From the NCBI GenBank assembly GCA_932521025.1, contig OW051471.1:2418001-2482000 (forward strand): a stretch of 64,000 bases of DNA. The letters are read 5' to 3'. Origin of the DNA: Oscheius onirici. Its lineage: Eukaryota; Nematoda; Chromadorea; Rhabditida; Rhabditidae. Shown in pieces: positions 1-11,316 of this stretch (position 1 is the stretch's first letter; every line of letters begins with the position of its first letter). The notes under the pieces were generated by a model. It did no database searches, was not told the origin of the DNA, and was given only the letters and a program-made list of their open reading frames with translations. The position numbers and the translations under genes were made by a program.

Positions 1-70
1 TTAGTTGAAAAATGAGTTTTTTTTTGTTTCAAAAATCACCAAAAGCCTTCACTTTCTGGCAATGAGATGG

Positions 71-91
71 TTCATAACTCAAAAACTTTGG
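71..91 (+). ncRNA. predicted 21U-RNA
   Basis: Core 25-31; TGGT ends 40 nt past it. Beyond the 3' end of the eIF5A-like gene. Confidence 0.4.
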
Positions 92-517
92 TCAGTAAAA
101 AATTAAAAAAAAACCACAAAAAACAAGCAACTAGAGAGCCGAGGTAAGACTTTTTGAAGCCAATTTTGTAATACTGTAACAATTACGTACACACTTTGAT
201 ATAAACCCATCTATATTCTTCCGTTTCTTGTTTCAAGCAAACAGTCAACTGTTGAGCAAGTAATTCTAGGACAAATAAACATGCCGATGTTGTTAGTCAA
301 AAATAGAAAAAAATGCCCAAAAAGCTGTCAAAATCTTACGCTTCTTTGTCCTACTATAACTCGAGGTTTTGTACTCTTTCTCACCCTAAAGCTTTTTTTC
401 TAAATCACGTTTTTGAGATGGCTCACCCCGTCAGCTAGAAATGGTAACCGGGTTTCTTTCATTGTGTCTGTTTTTATTGATTGATGAAATAAAATAAGTC
501 TTCTAACAGTCACCCAA

Positions 518-2390
518 CTAATGGTCTCCTATGAATTCCCCACAAAACAAAACAAAACTTACTCTGATCTCTCCTCCATGACTCTTCTTTCTCAGTCTCT
601 TGACATTCTGATCGATCAGAGGACACGGGATGGGCATCTTGAGGACGTGAGAGTCCCGAGGATCAATCAGTACGTACTCTTCTTCGGTAATATCGCCGAG
701 CTGAAAATTTTGCTCTTTTTTAATGAAGAAAATTTTGTTTTCAGGCATTCTACTAGGCAAAGAAGGCTTCGAGTAAACAGTTCGCTGTCAGTTTCCGGTG
801 AAAACCCCGTTTGTTTTTCAAATTGTTTTTTTTTTGTGTTTTGTGAATTCTTCGAGACCAGACAAAAGTATATAGAATTGATGAATATCGAAGAGAGATA
901 TCTCAAACTAAAAATACACTTTTTGGACCTGTAAAGTTGCAGGATTTTCCAAGTGTTACCAGCCCAACTAATGAAAAATATGTTTCATGCACTTAATATA
1001 CGTTAGACGGCAACAATTTTTGTGTTGGTTGTTTATTCGAAATACTTTTGTGGATACTACAGTTTGTTACGTGTGTTTCACAAATTAAATAAGAGTGCTA
1101 CTTGTTTCTAGAAACGCTAAACAGTTGATCTGGACATACTAATAGCGTCATTCAAAAAACTGATCAAATACTTCAATCAATTTTTTTGATCAATTTTTTT
1201 TTATATTTTGCCATCAACAAGTTTGCAGCCAGTGTTTCTAAAGAAGGCAATATCCATCTCTGAAATTCTAACAATAAGGAAAGTCACATAGCCTTGTGTT
1301 ATAACCAAAAAAAACTTCAGTCTTTTTTCAATTGTCAACTTTTGTTCCTTCTACCGACGGGTCTAGAGATAAGAAAACTCACAATGTAGTCCTCCTTGAT
1401 GAGCAGAGGATCGGGAACAATGTCTTCAGTGTTGAGAACTTCGTCGATTCTCTCCCAGAGAAACAGATCTCTGGCTGTGATTTGCCACTTTTCACTTCCG
1501 AGCTTGTTCTTTTCGATCACCTGGAACATTCTCGTTGTTTACGACATTTTCTACTGGCTATGACAAATGTGAGCTCTAAAAAACTCCAGTTTATGCTGAT
1601 GAAATGCTTCAGATTTATTAGTAGTGCAGTCGATTTTACCGTCCAGTGATGTACATTGCGAAAACATCTCGAAAACTAAAATTCAAAAATGTTACACTTG
1701 CTAGATTTATTGGAACAAGGTTGGCAACGCCCTTCCAGGGCTAAAGTAGAAGTTCATGACTTCACTCTGTCATGGAGCCCTAGTCGTGGTTTCCCTTTCA
1801 TTCCTCCTATGTTAATCTCCTCCAGGCACTCTCCCTGACCTTCCAAAGAACTACCGAAATTGTATTGGAACCCTCCCAGATTTATTGGTCTACGGACCTG
1901 AACGGTTCGCCCGGCCCGTTCCCAGCAATAGTGAGTCTCAGCCCTTTTTCACCATTGGTGTTAGCGATCTTTACCGTAACCCACTTATTGAGCTACGAGA
2001 TCGGTGCAACACATAAACGTAGGATACTCAGCGAAGAGTTTATATTTACTTTGTGTGTTATTCCGGTCTCGCCCGAAAAATAAATTACGGTAATGGTCTT
2101 TCTGTTGTACAAACCGCTCCTTTTCAAAAACACACTTTTGACTAAAAATGTTTCAACAGAAAGGTAAGACCAGAGGTCCGTATTGCTAGCCACAGAAAGC
2201 TTAAACGAACTCTACACGGACGACCATTGATGACAGCGAATTGGAACTCCTTGACCTTGGTCACTGGACTGGTTGGAGCTGTTTCTTCATAAAACTTCTG
2301 AGAGTCACGACGACCGAGATTCGGCTTGCACAGAGTCGGACCATCTTGAACCAGACCGTCGTGGACGAGACCTTCGTGTACCATCGCCAT
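518..2390 (-). CDS. eIF5A-like protein lacking the hypusine loop
   Basis: Three exons: 2211-2390, 1383-1520 and 518-700, all phase 0, giving 166 residues; eIF5A proteins are about 157-168. The fold is recognisable from NGRPCR at the end of exon 1 (eIF5A has GRPCK), the DLF...ID.V segment in exon 2, a PDP..I...Y linker, and a second domain with DPRDSHVLKMPIP followed by a C-terminal GGEIRVSFVL strand. The ATG at 2388-2390 is in a good nematode context (AAAATGG). Exon 3 reads through a possible GTAAGT donor to a stop at 518, which matches the family C terminus better than splicing. AATAAA lies at 473-478 (minus). In eIF5A a deoxyhypusine-modified lysine sits in a conserved KTGKHGHAK loop; here residues 64-72 read KNKLGSEKW and the loop is about five residues shorter. 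Canonical elongation or P-site activity is therefore unlikely. Family assignment is by eye. Confidence 0.75.
1026..1046 (+). ncRNA. predicted 21U-RNA
   Basis: Core 981-987 with ATATA box; TGTT at 39 nt. Antisense in the last eIF5A-like intron. Confidence 0.5.
1118..1138 (+). ncRNA. predicted 21U-RNA
   Basis: Core 1074-1080, AAATAA box; CGCT at 38 nt. Same intron. Confidence 0.45.
1715..1935 (+). repeat. SINE-like family fragment (AACGCCCTTCCAGGGC type)
   Basis: Shares GGCAACGCCCTTCCAGGGCT and the following GTCGTGGTTTCC segment with copies near 4060, 13885 and 43010; lies upstream in the eIF5A-like second intron. Confidence 0.6.
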
Positions 2391-2659
2391 TTTTAGCACT
2401 TTTTGGATATTTTTTTCTGGAAAATGTTTTTGTTGTGAGCCAGCGAGAGAGTACAGCAAGTGCAGATTCAAGAAAAAGGGTTTCGTGCCGTATGGATAAA
2501 AAAATGCCAACTAGTTTTCATATAAGAAAATCGTGAAAAAATACCAAGAAAGATAAACGTCATTTTTCGATTTTCCACTTTTTAGGTAACTGTACTCGCT
2601 CAGCCGTTTTTTAGCTTTGTAAAAGAGTTTTCGACTTCAAAACCTACAATTGTAGCTTT

Positions 2660-2880
2660 GAAAAGAGACAGGGAAATGAATCTGGGAAGTAAAGAGGATT
2701 GAAAAGAATTACTGTAGGAGCTCAAGAGACTCTGAAGAAGCGCTCTAAAGAGCCAGAACATGTCCTCTTCCCCGTCCAGGGAAGCCTTTTTATCCTCTCC
2801 CCTCTGAAGCCTGTTGATCTCCGCCCCAAAGTCGGAGAAACAGCTGACCTTGCCCTCCTCTCCTGTGACCACACGTGTTG
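2660..2880 (-). other. open segment of uncertain coding status
   Basis: An open frame (motifs GEDKKASLDGEED and FWLFRALLQSLL) ends at a GTAATT donor near 2704. It could in phase join the eIF5A-like exon at 2390, but the acceptor there is not a consensus one and the extension would have no family counterpart. The other strand is also open here. I assign no product. Confidence 0.2.
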
Positions 2881-3192
2881 ACACCCAATTTATCAGCTTT
2901 TTCGGGACGCAAAGGCACGAGAATGATTGACAAATCGAGAGGACATGAGACGGTGATTTGGGGACTAAATAAGCGCGAAAAGTTGAGAAGAACACAGAGA
3001 GCAAGCAGATGCTCTGTTTTTGAAAGAAATTCAAAAAAAGTTTAGAGAAAAAAAGATATAGACAGTTGTTTCCAAAGTCATATTCGGTCGATGAGAGTGT
3101 CCAAAACGAGCAAAATGTTACAGGCGGTACGAAAATACGAAAAAAAAATGTTTCAGTGAAAATCCAATATAGCTTCCCGAACGGACTGTCGC

Positions 3193-3213
3193 TGTATTGG
3201 TTTCAAAAAAAAA
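3193..3213 (+). ncRNA. predicted 21U-RNA
   Basis: Core 3149-3155, AATATA box; CGCT at 38 nt. Confidence 0.45.
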
Positions 3214-3334
3214 ATTAAAAAAAAGTGTTAGAATGGCGTGATTAGAACCCTTTGAAATAGCTCTACAACATGGTCCAAGGTCTAAAAATTGTTTCATGAA
3301 AATATGATAGGAATGGCCTTGGAAATCACATTGA

Positions 3335-3355
3335 TTGTGGTTTGACAAATGGTCC
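3335..3355 (+). ncRNA. predicted 21U-RNA
   Basis: Core 3290-3296; TGAT at 39 nt. Confidence 0.45.
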
Positions 3356-3977
3356 ATTGACAGTACTCGAAAAAGATGAAAACATAGCAAAAGTACTGTT
3401 TGTTGAGAGCATTACAAGGTAATTTTTTTGCAGCTTGAAACTAGTAAAAGTGAAGCGAGCCGTAAAAATGTATGATAGTTCCAAAATGTTCCATCCCGCT
3501 GTTTTGAGTCCTATGAATTTAGCATGTCGTAAAAAGAAACTACCACAATCATAAAACTAGCTTGTTTACCGATCTTATGAAGCACAAAAATTTTCTAACT
3601 TTCCGCTTCTTTCCACTTGATCGTTTCCCTTATTCCTTTTGTCTATTTTCGCTCCCCTGAAATCCTATTCGCAGTTCTTTTTTACCCGCTTTCTGACTCA
3701 TCGAAATGTCAGCCTCTGTCATTCTCAAAACAACCTCATGGATTTCAAGGAACTTCCCGAATTCCCCAGACATGAAATGGCGCTGTAAAACAGCCTAAAT
3801 CTTGATGGATGGGTCTCTGATCAGGGAAGTGTGATACTCACGCTAGGGAGGGCAGTTGTGATTGAGAGTTCAATTCGATTGAAATTGAGGAGGAAATGCG
3901 TTGGATTTCAAGAATGAAAAACTGGTCGAGCAAAAAGCCATTGCCAGAAAGTATAGATAGTCCTGATTAAACATCTA

Positions 3978-4645
3978 TAATATTAAAGTGCAATGGTGTC
4001 TGTGGCTGACTCTGTGAGTCTGTTTGTTTGTCCGTGGCCACGAAATTTTAGTGTACAAGGTTTAAAACGCCCTTTCAGGGCTAAAGTAGAAATTCATGAC
4101 GTCGCTCTATCACGGAGTCCTAGTCGTGGTTTCCTTTTCATTCCTCCTTTGTTACTCTCCCTGACCCTCCAAAGAAATTACCAAAATTGGAACCCGCTCC
4201 AGTCACACAGTCCCTGTAAGAGACTACCAAAGTCGTTAGAACACTTCGCGCACTTGCTAGTCTAATTTTTCCCTCCTGTCTTTGTATACCTTTGTGTAAT
4301 TTCCGTGTGCATATCTTTTGCTGCTGATCTCCCGGTCCCTATTTCTATGTGCTCATGTTCTCCTCTACCTCTGTTCTCCAGTTATGACATCGCTCCGTTG
4401 GAGCTGAAGAAACCCCCCCCCCCCCTTGAACGCTTACCCGTATTCCTAACCCGCACTTCTCTACTGTCTGAAAACTATCCCCAGTCAAAAATAATCAAAG
4501 TCCACGCACTTGCAAGTTAACTTGTCGAGACCTGTTTAAACTCCCGATGTAATCGGATCTTCACAAATCTCCCCCAATTATTGCCAATTAGAGCTTCAGA
4601 CACACAGACACGCACACAGACCTGGGAGCAATTTAAAATAGATTG
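3978..4645 (+). repeat. SINE-like repeat, near full length
   Basis: Begins with the recurrent AAAGTGCAATGGTGTCTGTG head, continues through the AACGCCC hairpin-like core and ends with the shared tail containing CAGACCTGGGAGCAATTTA. The head recurs near 24765, 24890, 33850 (inverted), 35700 (inverted) and 48625. Confidence 0.65.
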
Positions 4646-4686
4646 TTAAGAGTCGCCGCTGTTACCCAGACGACCCGGGTTCGAAT

Positions 4687-5658
4687 CAGAGATGTGGGGG
4701 ATTGGAAAAAAATATCCCGCGGGCCGCCGGACGGGATTTGTAGATTCAAAAATTACCAGCCGGCTTCGCCGCCTGTCGGCGGCTTTTCTACTTGTGTTTT
4801 CTTCTGAACTTCTGATCCCTTCCGCAGTCAACCGATTCCTTCTGATCCCTTCCCCAGTCAACCGAATCTTTCTGATCCCTTCCGCAGTCAACCGGTCTCT
4901 TCTGATCCCTTCCGCAGTCAACCGATCTCTTCTGATCCCTTCCCCAGTCAACCGAATCCTTCTGATCCCTTCCCCAGTCAACCAAATCTTTCTGATCCCT
5001 TCCCCAGTCAACCGAATCCTTCTGATCCCTTCCCCAGTCAACCAAATCTTTCTGATCCCTTCCCCAGTCAACCGAATCCTTCTGATCCCTTCCCCAGTCA
5101 ACCGAATCCTTCTGATCCCTTCCGCAGTCAACCGATCTCTTCTGGTCCCTTCCGCAGTCAACCGGTAAGAATTTTTCCATTGTCTGGCCATACGCTTCCT
5201 CTCTGAACTTCTACAGATCAACCGGTCCCTTCCAATCCCCCTCCGGTCCGGTCCAATCCCCTTCACTTAACGTGGATATCAAGTCAAGAGTTGTCAGGAT
5301 TAGATAGTAAGGTTTTTTGAACTTGGAGTTTATACAGACTTCGGCTTTTACTGGGTCAGAGGCAAGTAGAAACCTTTAGAAAACGATAATGAGCAGATAG
5401 AAAAGTTTGGCGTTACAACGAAGGTATCTGTGAACATGGTCATTTGAGACAGTGTAAAATTGGCAATGTCGGCTTTGATGATGGCAGAAAGTTTTGTGAT
5501 CAATAGTGCCTAAAAATCTTATTTTCCTCGATTTTTTAAGTCGATAAGCTCAAAAACAGTCAGAAACGTAGTTTGAATTATCCCGCGGGAATTTGTCATA
5601 GCCAGTTCGCGGGATTCCCGCGGGATCCCGCAGAAATCCCGCGTCCCGCACATCTCTG
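4687..5658. mobile_element. hAT-like element with 8-bp target duplication
   Basis: Terminal inverted repeats CAGAGATGTG.../...CACATCTCTG are flanked by identical 8-bp GTTCGAAT (4679-4686 and 5659-5666). Ends are rich in CCCGCGG. Inside is a reverse-oriented, 5'-truncated SINE copy with an expanded minisatellite; no transposase seen. Confidence 0.8.
4811..5168. repeat. 30-bp tandem minisatellite, about 12 units
   Basis: Unit starts TCTGATCCCTTCC(G/C)CAGTCAACC and repeats every 30 bp, so all frames stay open and give false 10-residue repeat ORFs. Shorter versions occur in the SINE copies near 5885, 28050, 35400 and 48800. Confidence 0.9.
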
Positions 5659-7253
5659 GTTCGAATCCTCTCCGCGCCAAATATTTTCGCTAAATTGTTT
5701 TGAGTGGGAAATAAAGTCAGGGTAACTGCTCGGGGATAAGAAGGGACCGGTTGATTTGTATATGATCAGAGAGGAACTTTATGGCCAGAAAATAGGAAAA
5801 TTCGAATCGGTTCTTTAGGAGGGGATGAGACCCTGCGAAATAATGAAGAAGGTGTGATTGATTGGAGAAGGAAAAAGACGTAACAGGATCAGAAGAGATC
5901 GGTTGACTGGGGAAGGGATCAGAAGAGATCAGAAGGGACCGGTGGACTGGGGAAGAGATCAGAAGGAATCGGTTGACTGCGGAAGGGATCAGAAGAGATC
6001 GGTTGACTGGGGAAGGGATCAGAAGTAAAGAAGAAAACAAGCAATAAGAGCCGCCGATTGGCGGCGAAGCCGGCTGGTAGTTTCCTTACAAAACAGCATT
6101 TTCAAGTGCTTTCTTGGGAGTTTTTGTGCTTCGTTCCTTATATCTAACAAAAGCTGTTAGTTGTCGGGTGTTTATTGAGTTTTACTGGACGCTAGACCAT
6201 TATCTTTAGCGGTATCTTCCAAAGATTTTTCTTCCTTTTCAACCGAAGCGGAAACACATCAAAACCGTTTGTACATGCAGACTATTTGTATAGTTGGGTG
6301 AAACAAACAACTTGCAAAAAACTTGACATTTTTTGAGAGAACTTTCTCCAATGTGACAATTGCAATTATCCTGAAATATTCCGTTTTTAGAGTTTTCTTT
6401 GTTTCGTGTCCTATACCCATATCGTAACTGTTTGTTTGATTTTTCCAACCTTATTTTAAAGATCAAAAGGATAAATTTATGTTCCACAAACTTCATAAAA
6501 CCCAGGGATATCGATTTTCCAACGGTGATTTGAGATTGGGTTCAATGGAGAAAAAAAACTGTTCAGCATACCGTAAACGAGCAAAAATCACCAAAATTGC
6601 AACAGTATCGAATGTTTTCAAAGTGTCGTAAGTTTCGTCCCTTCTTTATAGTATTCGTAAGGAGTCAGTTTTGTTCTTTCCGACTTCACGATTCTAAAAG
6701 ATTCCAAAATTTAGAAACGAAAGTTAGCTTCGAGTCTTCCTCTGAACTTTTCATACGTTTCATCATTTACATATAGCGTTCATCAAAAGCCAGTTTGGTT
6801 AAGTGTCTTCTTCGTCGTAGAGAGAAACCAATAAATTACCTGGCTGAACATCCATTAGACACCCATAAAATCTACCCTCTGATCTTCCGTCCTTTGTCCT
6901 CCAGATTCTAGTTTCCTCCTCTTTTTCACATGTTTGTTATTCTTCTTCTCCGTTCCATCTGACCGGAATTACTTCGATTTCTGCGTCATCAGGTGTGTCT
7001 GCAGACAGGTCACACGTAGCTTTTTCCAGCACGGGAGGAACATGCAAAGGTGTTGATCTTCCGGACTGTTGGAAAACAGACATCAATCAAATGGCCTATT
7101 TGTCAGAGAGTGAAAGAGACAAGTTAATTTGAGTTATTGGGAGAGGAATATGAGAAAATAGGAAGAACATTTCCGGGTACAGGATACGGTATTAGGAAGG
7201 GGAAGATTAAAAAAAAAACAGAAAAATGTGAAAGCCTGAAAATCAGTGAACGG

Positions 7254-7465
7254 TAGGCATGGGCACCGGGCCCGTGCCAGCAGTGCGCACTTTTGGGAGA
7301 ACCATGAAAACTTGGCACCCAATTTGAACATAGGCTCACTTTGCCACGCCGAGCTTATGTTCAAAATGGGTGTTAAGTTTTTTCGCTAATGTAGTGTTCC
7401 CCCGAAAATGCGCCTTACTGGCACGGTCTCGGTCAACACTGATACGGGTCCGGTGCTCATGCCTA
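7254..7465. mobile_element. 212-bp foldback MITE, copy 1
   Basis: Ends TAGGCATGGGCACCGG and its inverse GGTGCTCATGCCTA; a close second copy is at 40468-40681. Confidence 0.7.
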
Positions 7466-7645
7466 GTGAACGGGAAAATATGAAATTTTTTGGAGGATAA
7501 AAGAACACAACTTTTTGGAACAAAAAATAACAGAAAAAGAGAGTGCTATTTGCTTATTCGAGCTCCATATTACCCAGCCCACAATATCAGTAAGAGTTTT
7601 CAGGCCTACTATTTTAGTAACAATGAAGCAAAAAAGGGTTTGAAG

Positions 7646-8432
7646 TAGAGATGTGCGGAAATATTTTTTCCGCGGAAAAAAGTATCCGCGGAAACGCGGA
7701 AATTGAATTTGGGAAATTTCCGTTTCCGCGGAAAGCGGAAAATATTTTTAGACCCACGGAATCTCCGCGGAATTCCGCGGAAAAAAAATCTGATTTCCGC
7801 GGAAATATTAGGCTATACTTTCTTGCCATTTTTGAGCCAAACTTGTGAAAATAGTAGCTAAAAATAGACTAAAGAGCACTTTTTTCACCAGAATCACCGT
7901 CCCTTGCCATGAATGGCTTGCCATTTTTCATTGTGTCTCCCTTGTCCGATACAGGATTTTGTAGCCCAGATTGAGATCTTTCAAATGCACCCGGGCGATT
8001 TCTTCAAAACCATTGGGTTATGGTTGTGCAAGTGCCTGAAGTTGTCCACTTTGGCAAGCTACCTTAGCCAGTTCTTTTGCAATACAGAAAACCGGATTTT
8101 GTTGGAAGACAAAAAAGTTATGCGCAAATGTTCGATAAATTGTGACACTACCCTAGATAGCTCCGGACACTCGCTCTACTGTTTTCTGCTTTAGAATATC
8201 TTTTGCATCTAGATATATCTTTTCTGAGTTGTTCTACACGTTGAAACGTTATTAGAAAGCAAAAAATGAGTGAAATTAGGCCAAAACAAAAATTTCCGTT
8301 TTTTTCCGCGGAATTCCGCGGAAATACGGAAACTGAAATTTGGGAAATTTCCGTTTCCGCGGAACGCTGAAAAAAATTTTGGACCCACGGAATTTCCGCG
8401 GAAACTTTTTTTGCTGTTTCCGCACATCTCCG
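7646..8432. mobile_element. non-autonomous hAT-like element
   Basis: Bounded by perfect 8-bp GTTTGAAG duplications (7638-7645, 8433-8440) and TAGAGATGTGCGGAA / TTCCGCACATCTCCG ends. Both ends are packed with CCGCGGAA. The 7816-8280 interior has no recognisable transposase. Confidence 0.85.
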
Positions 8433-8467
8433 GTTTGAAGCAAGTCTGCCATAACTTTCGATGTTTG

Positions 8468-8488
8468 TTTATGATTGGGCTCCAAAAA
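8468..8488 (-). ncRNA. predicted 21U-RNA
   Basis: Core 8527-8533 (minus); CGTT at 39 nt. Just outside the hAT element. Confidence 0.4.
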
Positions 8489-8555
8489 ACGTTGATGGCA
8501 GGCTTGTCGTTTCCATATTCATAGAATGAAACATGAAAAACGGTGTCCTTTTCAG

Positions 8556-8670
8556 CCTCGCCCGTCAATTAGCACTACAAGACAAAGGTCGTTCATGTAT
8601 CCTTGGAACCGAAAGATTCTTTCGGACTCTTCAGGAAAAGTCCGTGACGACGCAATCTTTCTGTTCCCTG
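8556..8670 (+). other. isolated exon-like segment
   Basis: A strong CCTTTTCAG acceptor and a GTAAGTATAC donor bound 115 bp open in two frames; the better one starts PRPSISTTRQRSFMYPWNR. No neighbouring plus-strand exons were found, so its gene is unknown. The minus strand is also open here. Confidence 0.25.
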
Positions 8671-9119
8671 GTAAGTATACATAAAGCGAGGTTGCGAAAA
8701 GGGACAGAATTTTTAATGTTTCACGCTTATGGAAACGACAAGTCAACGAGCAAGAGAACTCTAGCAAAAACACATCAGTAACGTTTGGAACAAAAACAAC
8801 TGAACCAGCATAAGTTCTGAGATCTGTAGGTCAATAAAAATGCAGATTAATCTGATGTTCAGCTGAATGTAATCAGTAAACTTCCACGTACATACTTTTA
8901 TAGAAACAGTGAAATAAGAAAGTGTGTATTTTTTTCTCTCCCACAAGATTCGTCAGAAATATTCGTATTTGTTCATTTTGAAACAGAATCTTCCAGAAAT
9001 GAATCGTTCTGGGATGTTTTTTTCTTGAAGTTTGTGCCTCTTGTATCAGTGTTCTCCAACTTCTCTTATACACATTGATCTTGTGAAATATGAAAAAAAC
9101 TGATTTCTTCAAGAAAGTC

Positions 9120-11160
9120 TACTGGACAAGGTGCTGTTTCCACCGAAAACAGGTTCCTAGAAACTTCTGGCAGTAAAAATGTTAGTCTTTGAAACGCCCG
9201 ATAACAAAATGTTGTCTTTAGAAGTGCTGATCCAAAACATCGTTTACTTTTTGACGGATTGTCTGCTGCAAAAAGATGATGGATGTTATTTCAGACTGTC
9301 ATAATATATCCAGGGAGTTGATCAGTTGTTGGCAAATGGCAGTCGGAAAAGTATTAGAGAAGGAGTATTCTGAGGCAGATATATAGACAGCAAAACAGTT
9401 CGATTTCAGTTTACTGTGTAAAATAATACAGTTACGCTCCTTAGAACGAGTTTCTTGAACTCTGGCTCAATGATATCCTGTTCTTGAAACATGAATTTTC
9501 AAACTTGTAGTAGAGAAGTATGAAAACTGTAGGCCCTGTGTATATCGTAGCCAGGCAAAAAAAAAAGAAACATTTCATCCACTTTCAACAATTATTTGAT
9601 ACCCATGGTTGACCAGAAAAGAAGTACGGTATTATTCATAACTTTTTCACAGCTTCGTTCAAAACTTGACGTAATTTTGATCTCATTTCTTTTCATATAA
9701 TACTTAATTTCTATTTTTCCTGAAATTTTTCAAAATTCCCTCCAAGCTTTCAAAGAACAACTTTTCTTGTAAGTTTTCCCCATTCCCATGTACTTACACT
9801 TTGTAATCTAATACTCTTATTTTCCGCCGAAATTTTAGCCCTCCGTGTTCAACAAAGTGGCGAACAAGTGCGAGTGACACTTGTCTATTTTCGTGTCAAA
9901 GCCATCCGATACCCATATTTTCCGGTGTTCCCCCTCCCCGAAAAGCTATTTCCAAAAGGCTATTTCTGTCAAAGAGTTCATATGATGCTCACGTCCGTCA
10001 AGACAAGGCATAAAAACACGTGTTTGTCTGGGTGAGAAGACGGGGGTCAGCTGTTGGCTTTTCGAGAGGGTGAGAGGCAGAGGTGGCACAGGGAACTGGA
10101 AGTATCGGGGATCTTTGAAAATTTGGACTTTTTTTCGCTAGTCAGTGTTACGGTGAGTGATTAAAACTTCCGGAAAATAAGCAAAAAAATGAAGAACTTG
10201 AAGCATAAGTTTTGAAAGTTTTCATTTTCAAAAATTTTGTGGAAAGAAAACTTCAATGAAACTAGTTTTGATGTGATTCTCGAGATTGAACAAGATTGGT
10301 TGCTGGCTAGGGCTCTGGATATTTTTTGATGGCAACGACTTCCTGCAAGTACGCAAAATAACGGGGCTGGTTTGGAGCACAAAAAGAGAGCAAACGTATA
10401 AAAGCCAAAAATACAAGCCTGATTGTAACAGTTTCTTCGTTCGTTTTTTCTTTCGAATTTTCTGACAAATCTGATCGAAAACAGAGTTTGGGCGTGAACT
10501 AAGTAAAAATGGTGAAGCTGAAAATTTTGTAAAACTCGTGTATTAATTTTTTTTGGGAAGTCTGCTGGATGATCGGAAGCAAAGGAAGAACTTTTTGAAA
10601 ACGGTGCATATCGTTTACCGTAAGCCGACTGATAAACTGGTAAATATCTTTGTGAATATCCAAACTTTTGAATTACGCCAGGTATTTTTATGTTTGGCAT
10701 AGAAGTGATAGAATCAACAAATACTTAGATTTCATTTGTTTAGAAACTGTGCCAGAGTTTCGTTTCAACTGCCAACAAACTTTATTGTGCCTGCACAGTT
10801 CGATGGCCCATGCACTTTTCCCATGCGATGACAACGCAAATCGGCTGTATTGAAAGCAAAACGCGAAAAAAAATTCTGCTGTGCAAAGTATTCTCCCTGT
10901 CCTTTTGTTAGATTAGATTTGTCAAATTAGACATTTTTATCGAGTAATCAAGCCTCACAGACTAAATTTAGATTATGAGACCTGCATATATGGCATAGTT
11001 GAAGCACACAGAGCGAAGAAAAGGAACTTTAAACAATGAAAACGTATGATAAAGTTTCTTTCCCAGACATCAACCGCCCATGGAAACTTGCACTCAATGG
11101 GGACTGAAGAATAAATGCGAAACCAAAAAAAAATTACTTCAGAACTGTACAAACAAGTCA
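9120..11160. other. intergenic DNA with no supported gene
   Basis: AT-rich. A 179-codon minus ORF (10161-10700) has no domain or coherent splice signals. A GA/CT-rich stretch near 10030-10100 looks promoter-like. Nothing else recognised. Confidence 0.4.
9425..9445 (-). ncRNA. predicted 21U-RNA
   Basis: Core 9485-9491 (minus), ATATC box; CGTT at 40 nt. Confidence 0.45.
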
Positions 11161-11230
11161 GTTCAAACAATGCAAAAGAAAATGGCCAGGTTTTTCATTT
11201 CGCCATTTCATTTTGTTGTTTCAATCAAAA

Positions 11231-11271
11231 AATCTATCACTTTTATTCAGTTCAAATAAAAGTGATAGATT
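11231..11271. promoter_or_regulatory. 17-bp perfect stem-loop in the lectin 3' UTR
   Basis: Arms 11231-11247 and 11255-11271 are perfect reverse complements around a 7-nt loop. The hairpin begins about 45 nt past the lectin stop on the minus strand and holds AATAAA on both strands, so it may include the polyadenylation signal. Confidence 0.6.
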
Positions 11272-11316
11272 GAACCTGTTTCGCATCAAGAGTTGGTAGT
11301 GTAAAGCAAGCGAAAT

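Larger units (their letters stand above)
4640..6085 (+). repeat. tRNA-derived SINE split by a hAT insertion
   Basis: The left part (4640-4686) is a tRNA-like head with GTTAAGAGTCGCCGC and the B-box GGTTCGAAT; the right part (5659-6085) resumes at the duplicated GTTCGAAT and ends with the GCCGCC..GGCGGCGAAGCC hairpin tail. The interruption is the element at 4687-5658. Confidence 0.7.

Noticed and set aside
2211-2880. N-terminal extension of the eIF5A-like protein
   Set aside because: The needed acceptor is non-consensus and the ATG at 2390 already gives family length.
4811-5168. CRISPR-like array
   Set aside because: Units are contiguous 30-bp tandem repeats with no unique spacers, in a eukaryotic genome.
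4646-5266. Long overlapping ORFs with 10-residue repeats on both strands
   Set aside because: They come from a 30-bp minisatellite whose unit is a multiple of three; not a protein gene.
7913-8194. 93-codon ORF as hAT cargo gene
   Set aside because: No transposase or other domain, no splice signals; it lies inside a non-autonomous element.
10161-10700. 179-codon minus ORF
   Set aside because: Low-complexity composition, no domain, no consistent splice context.
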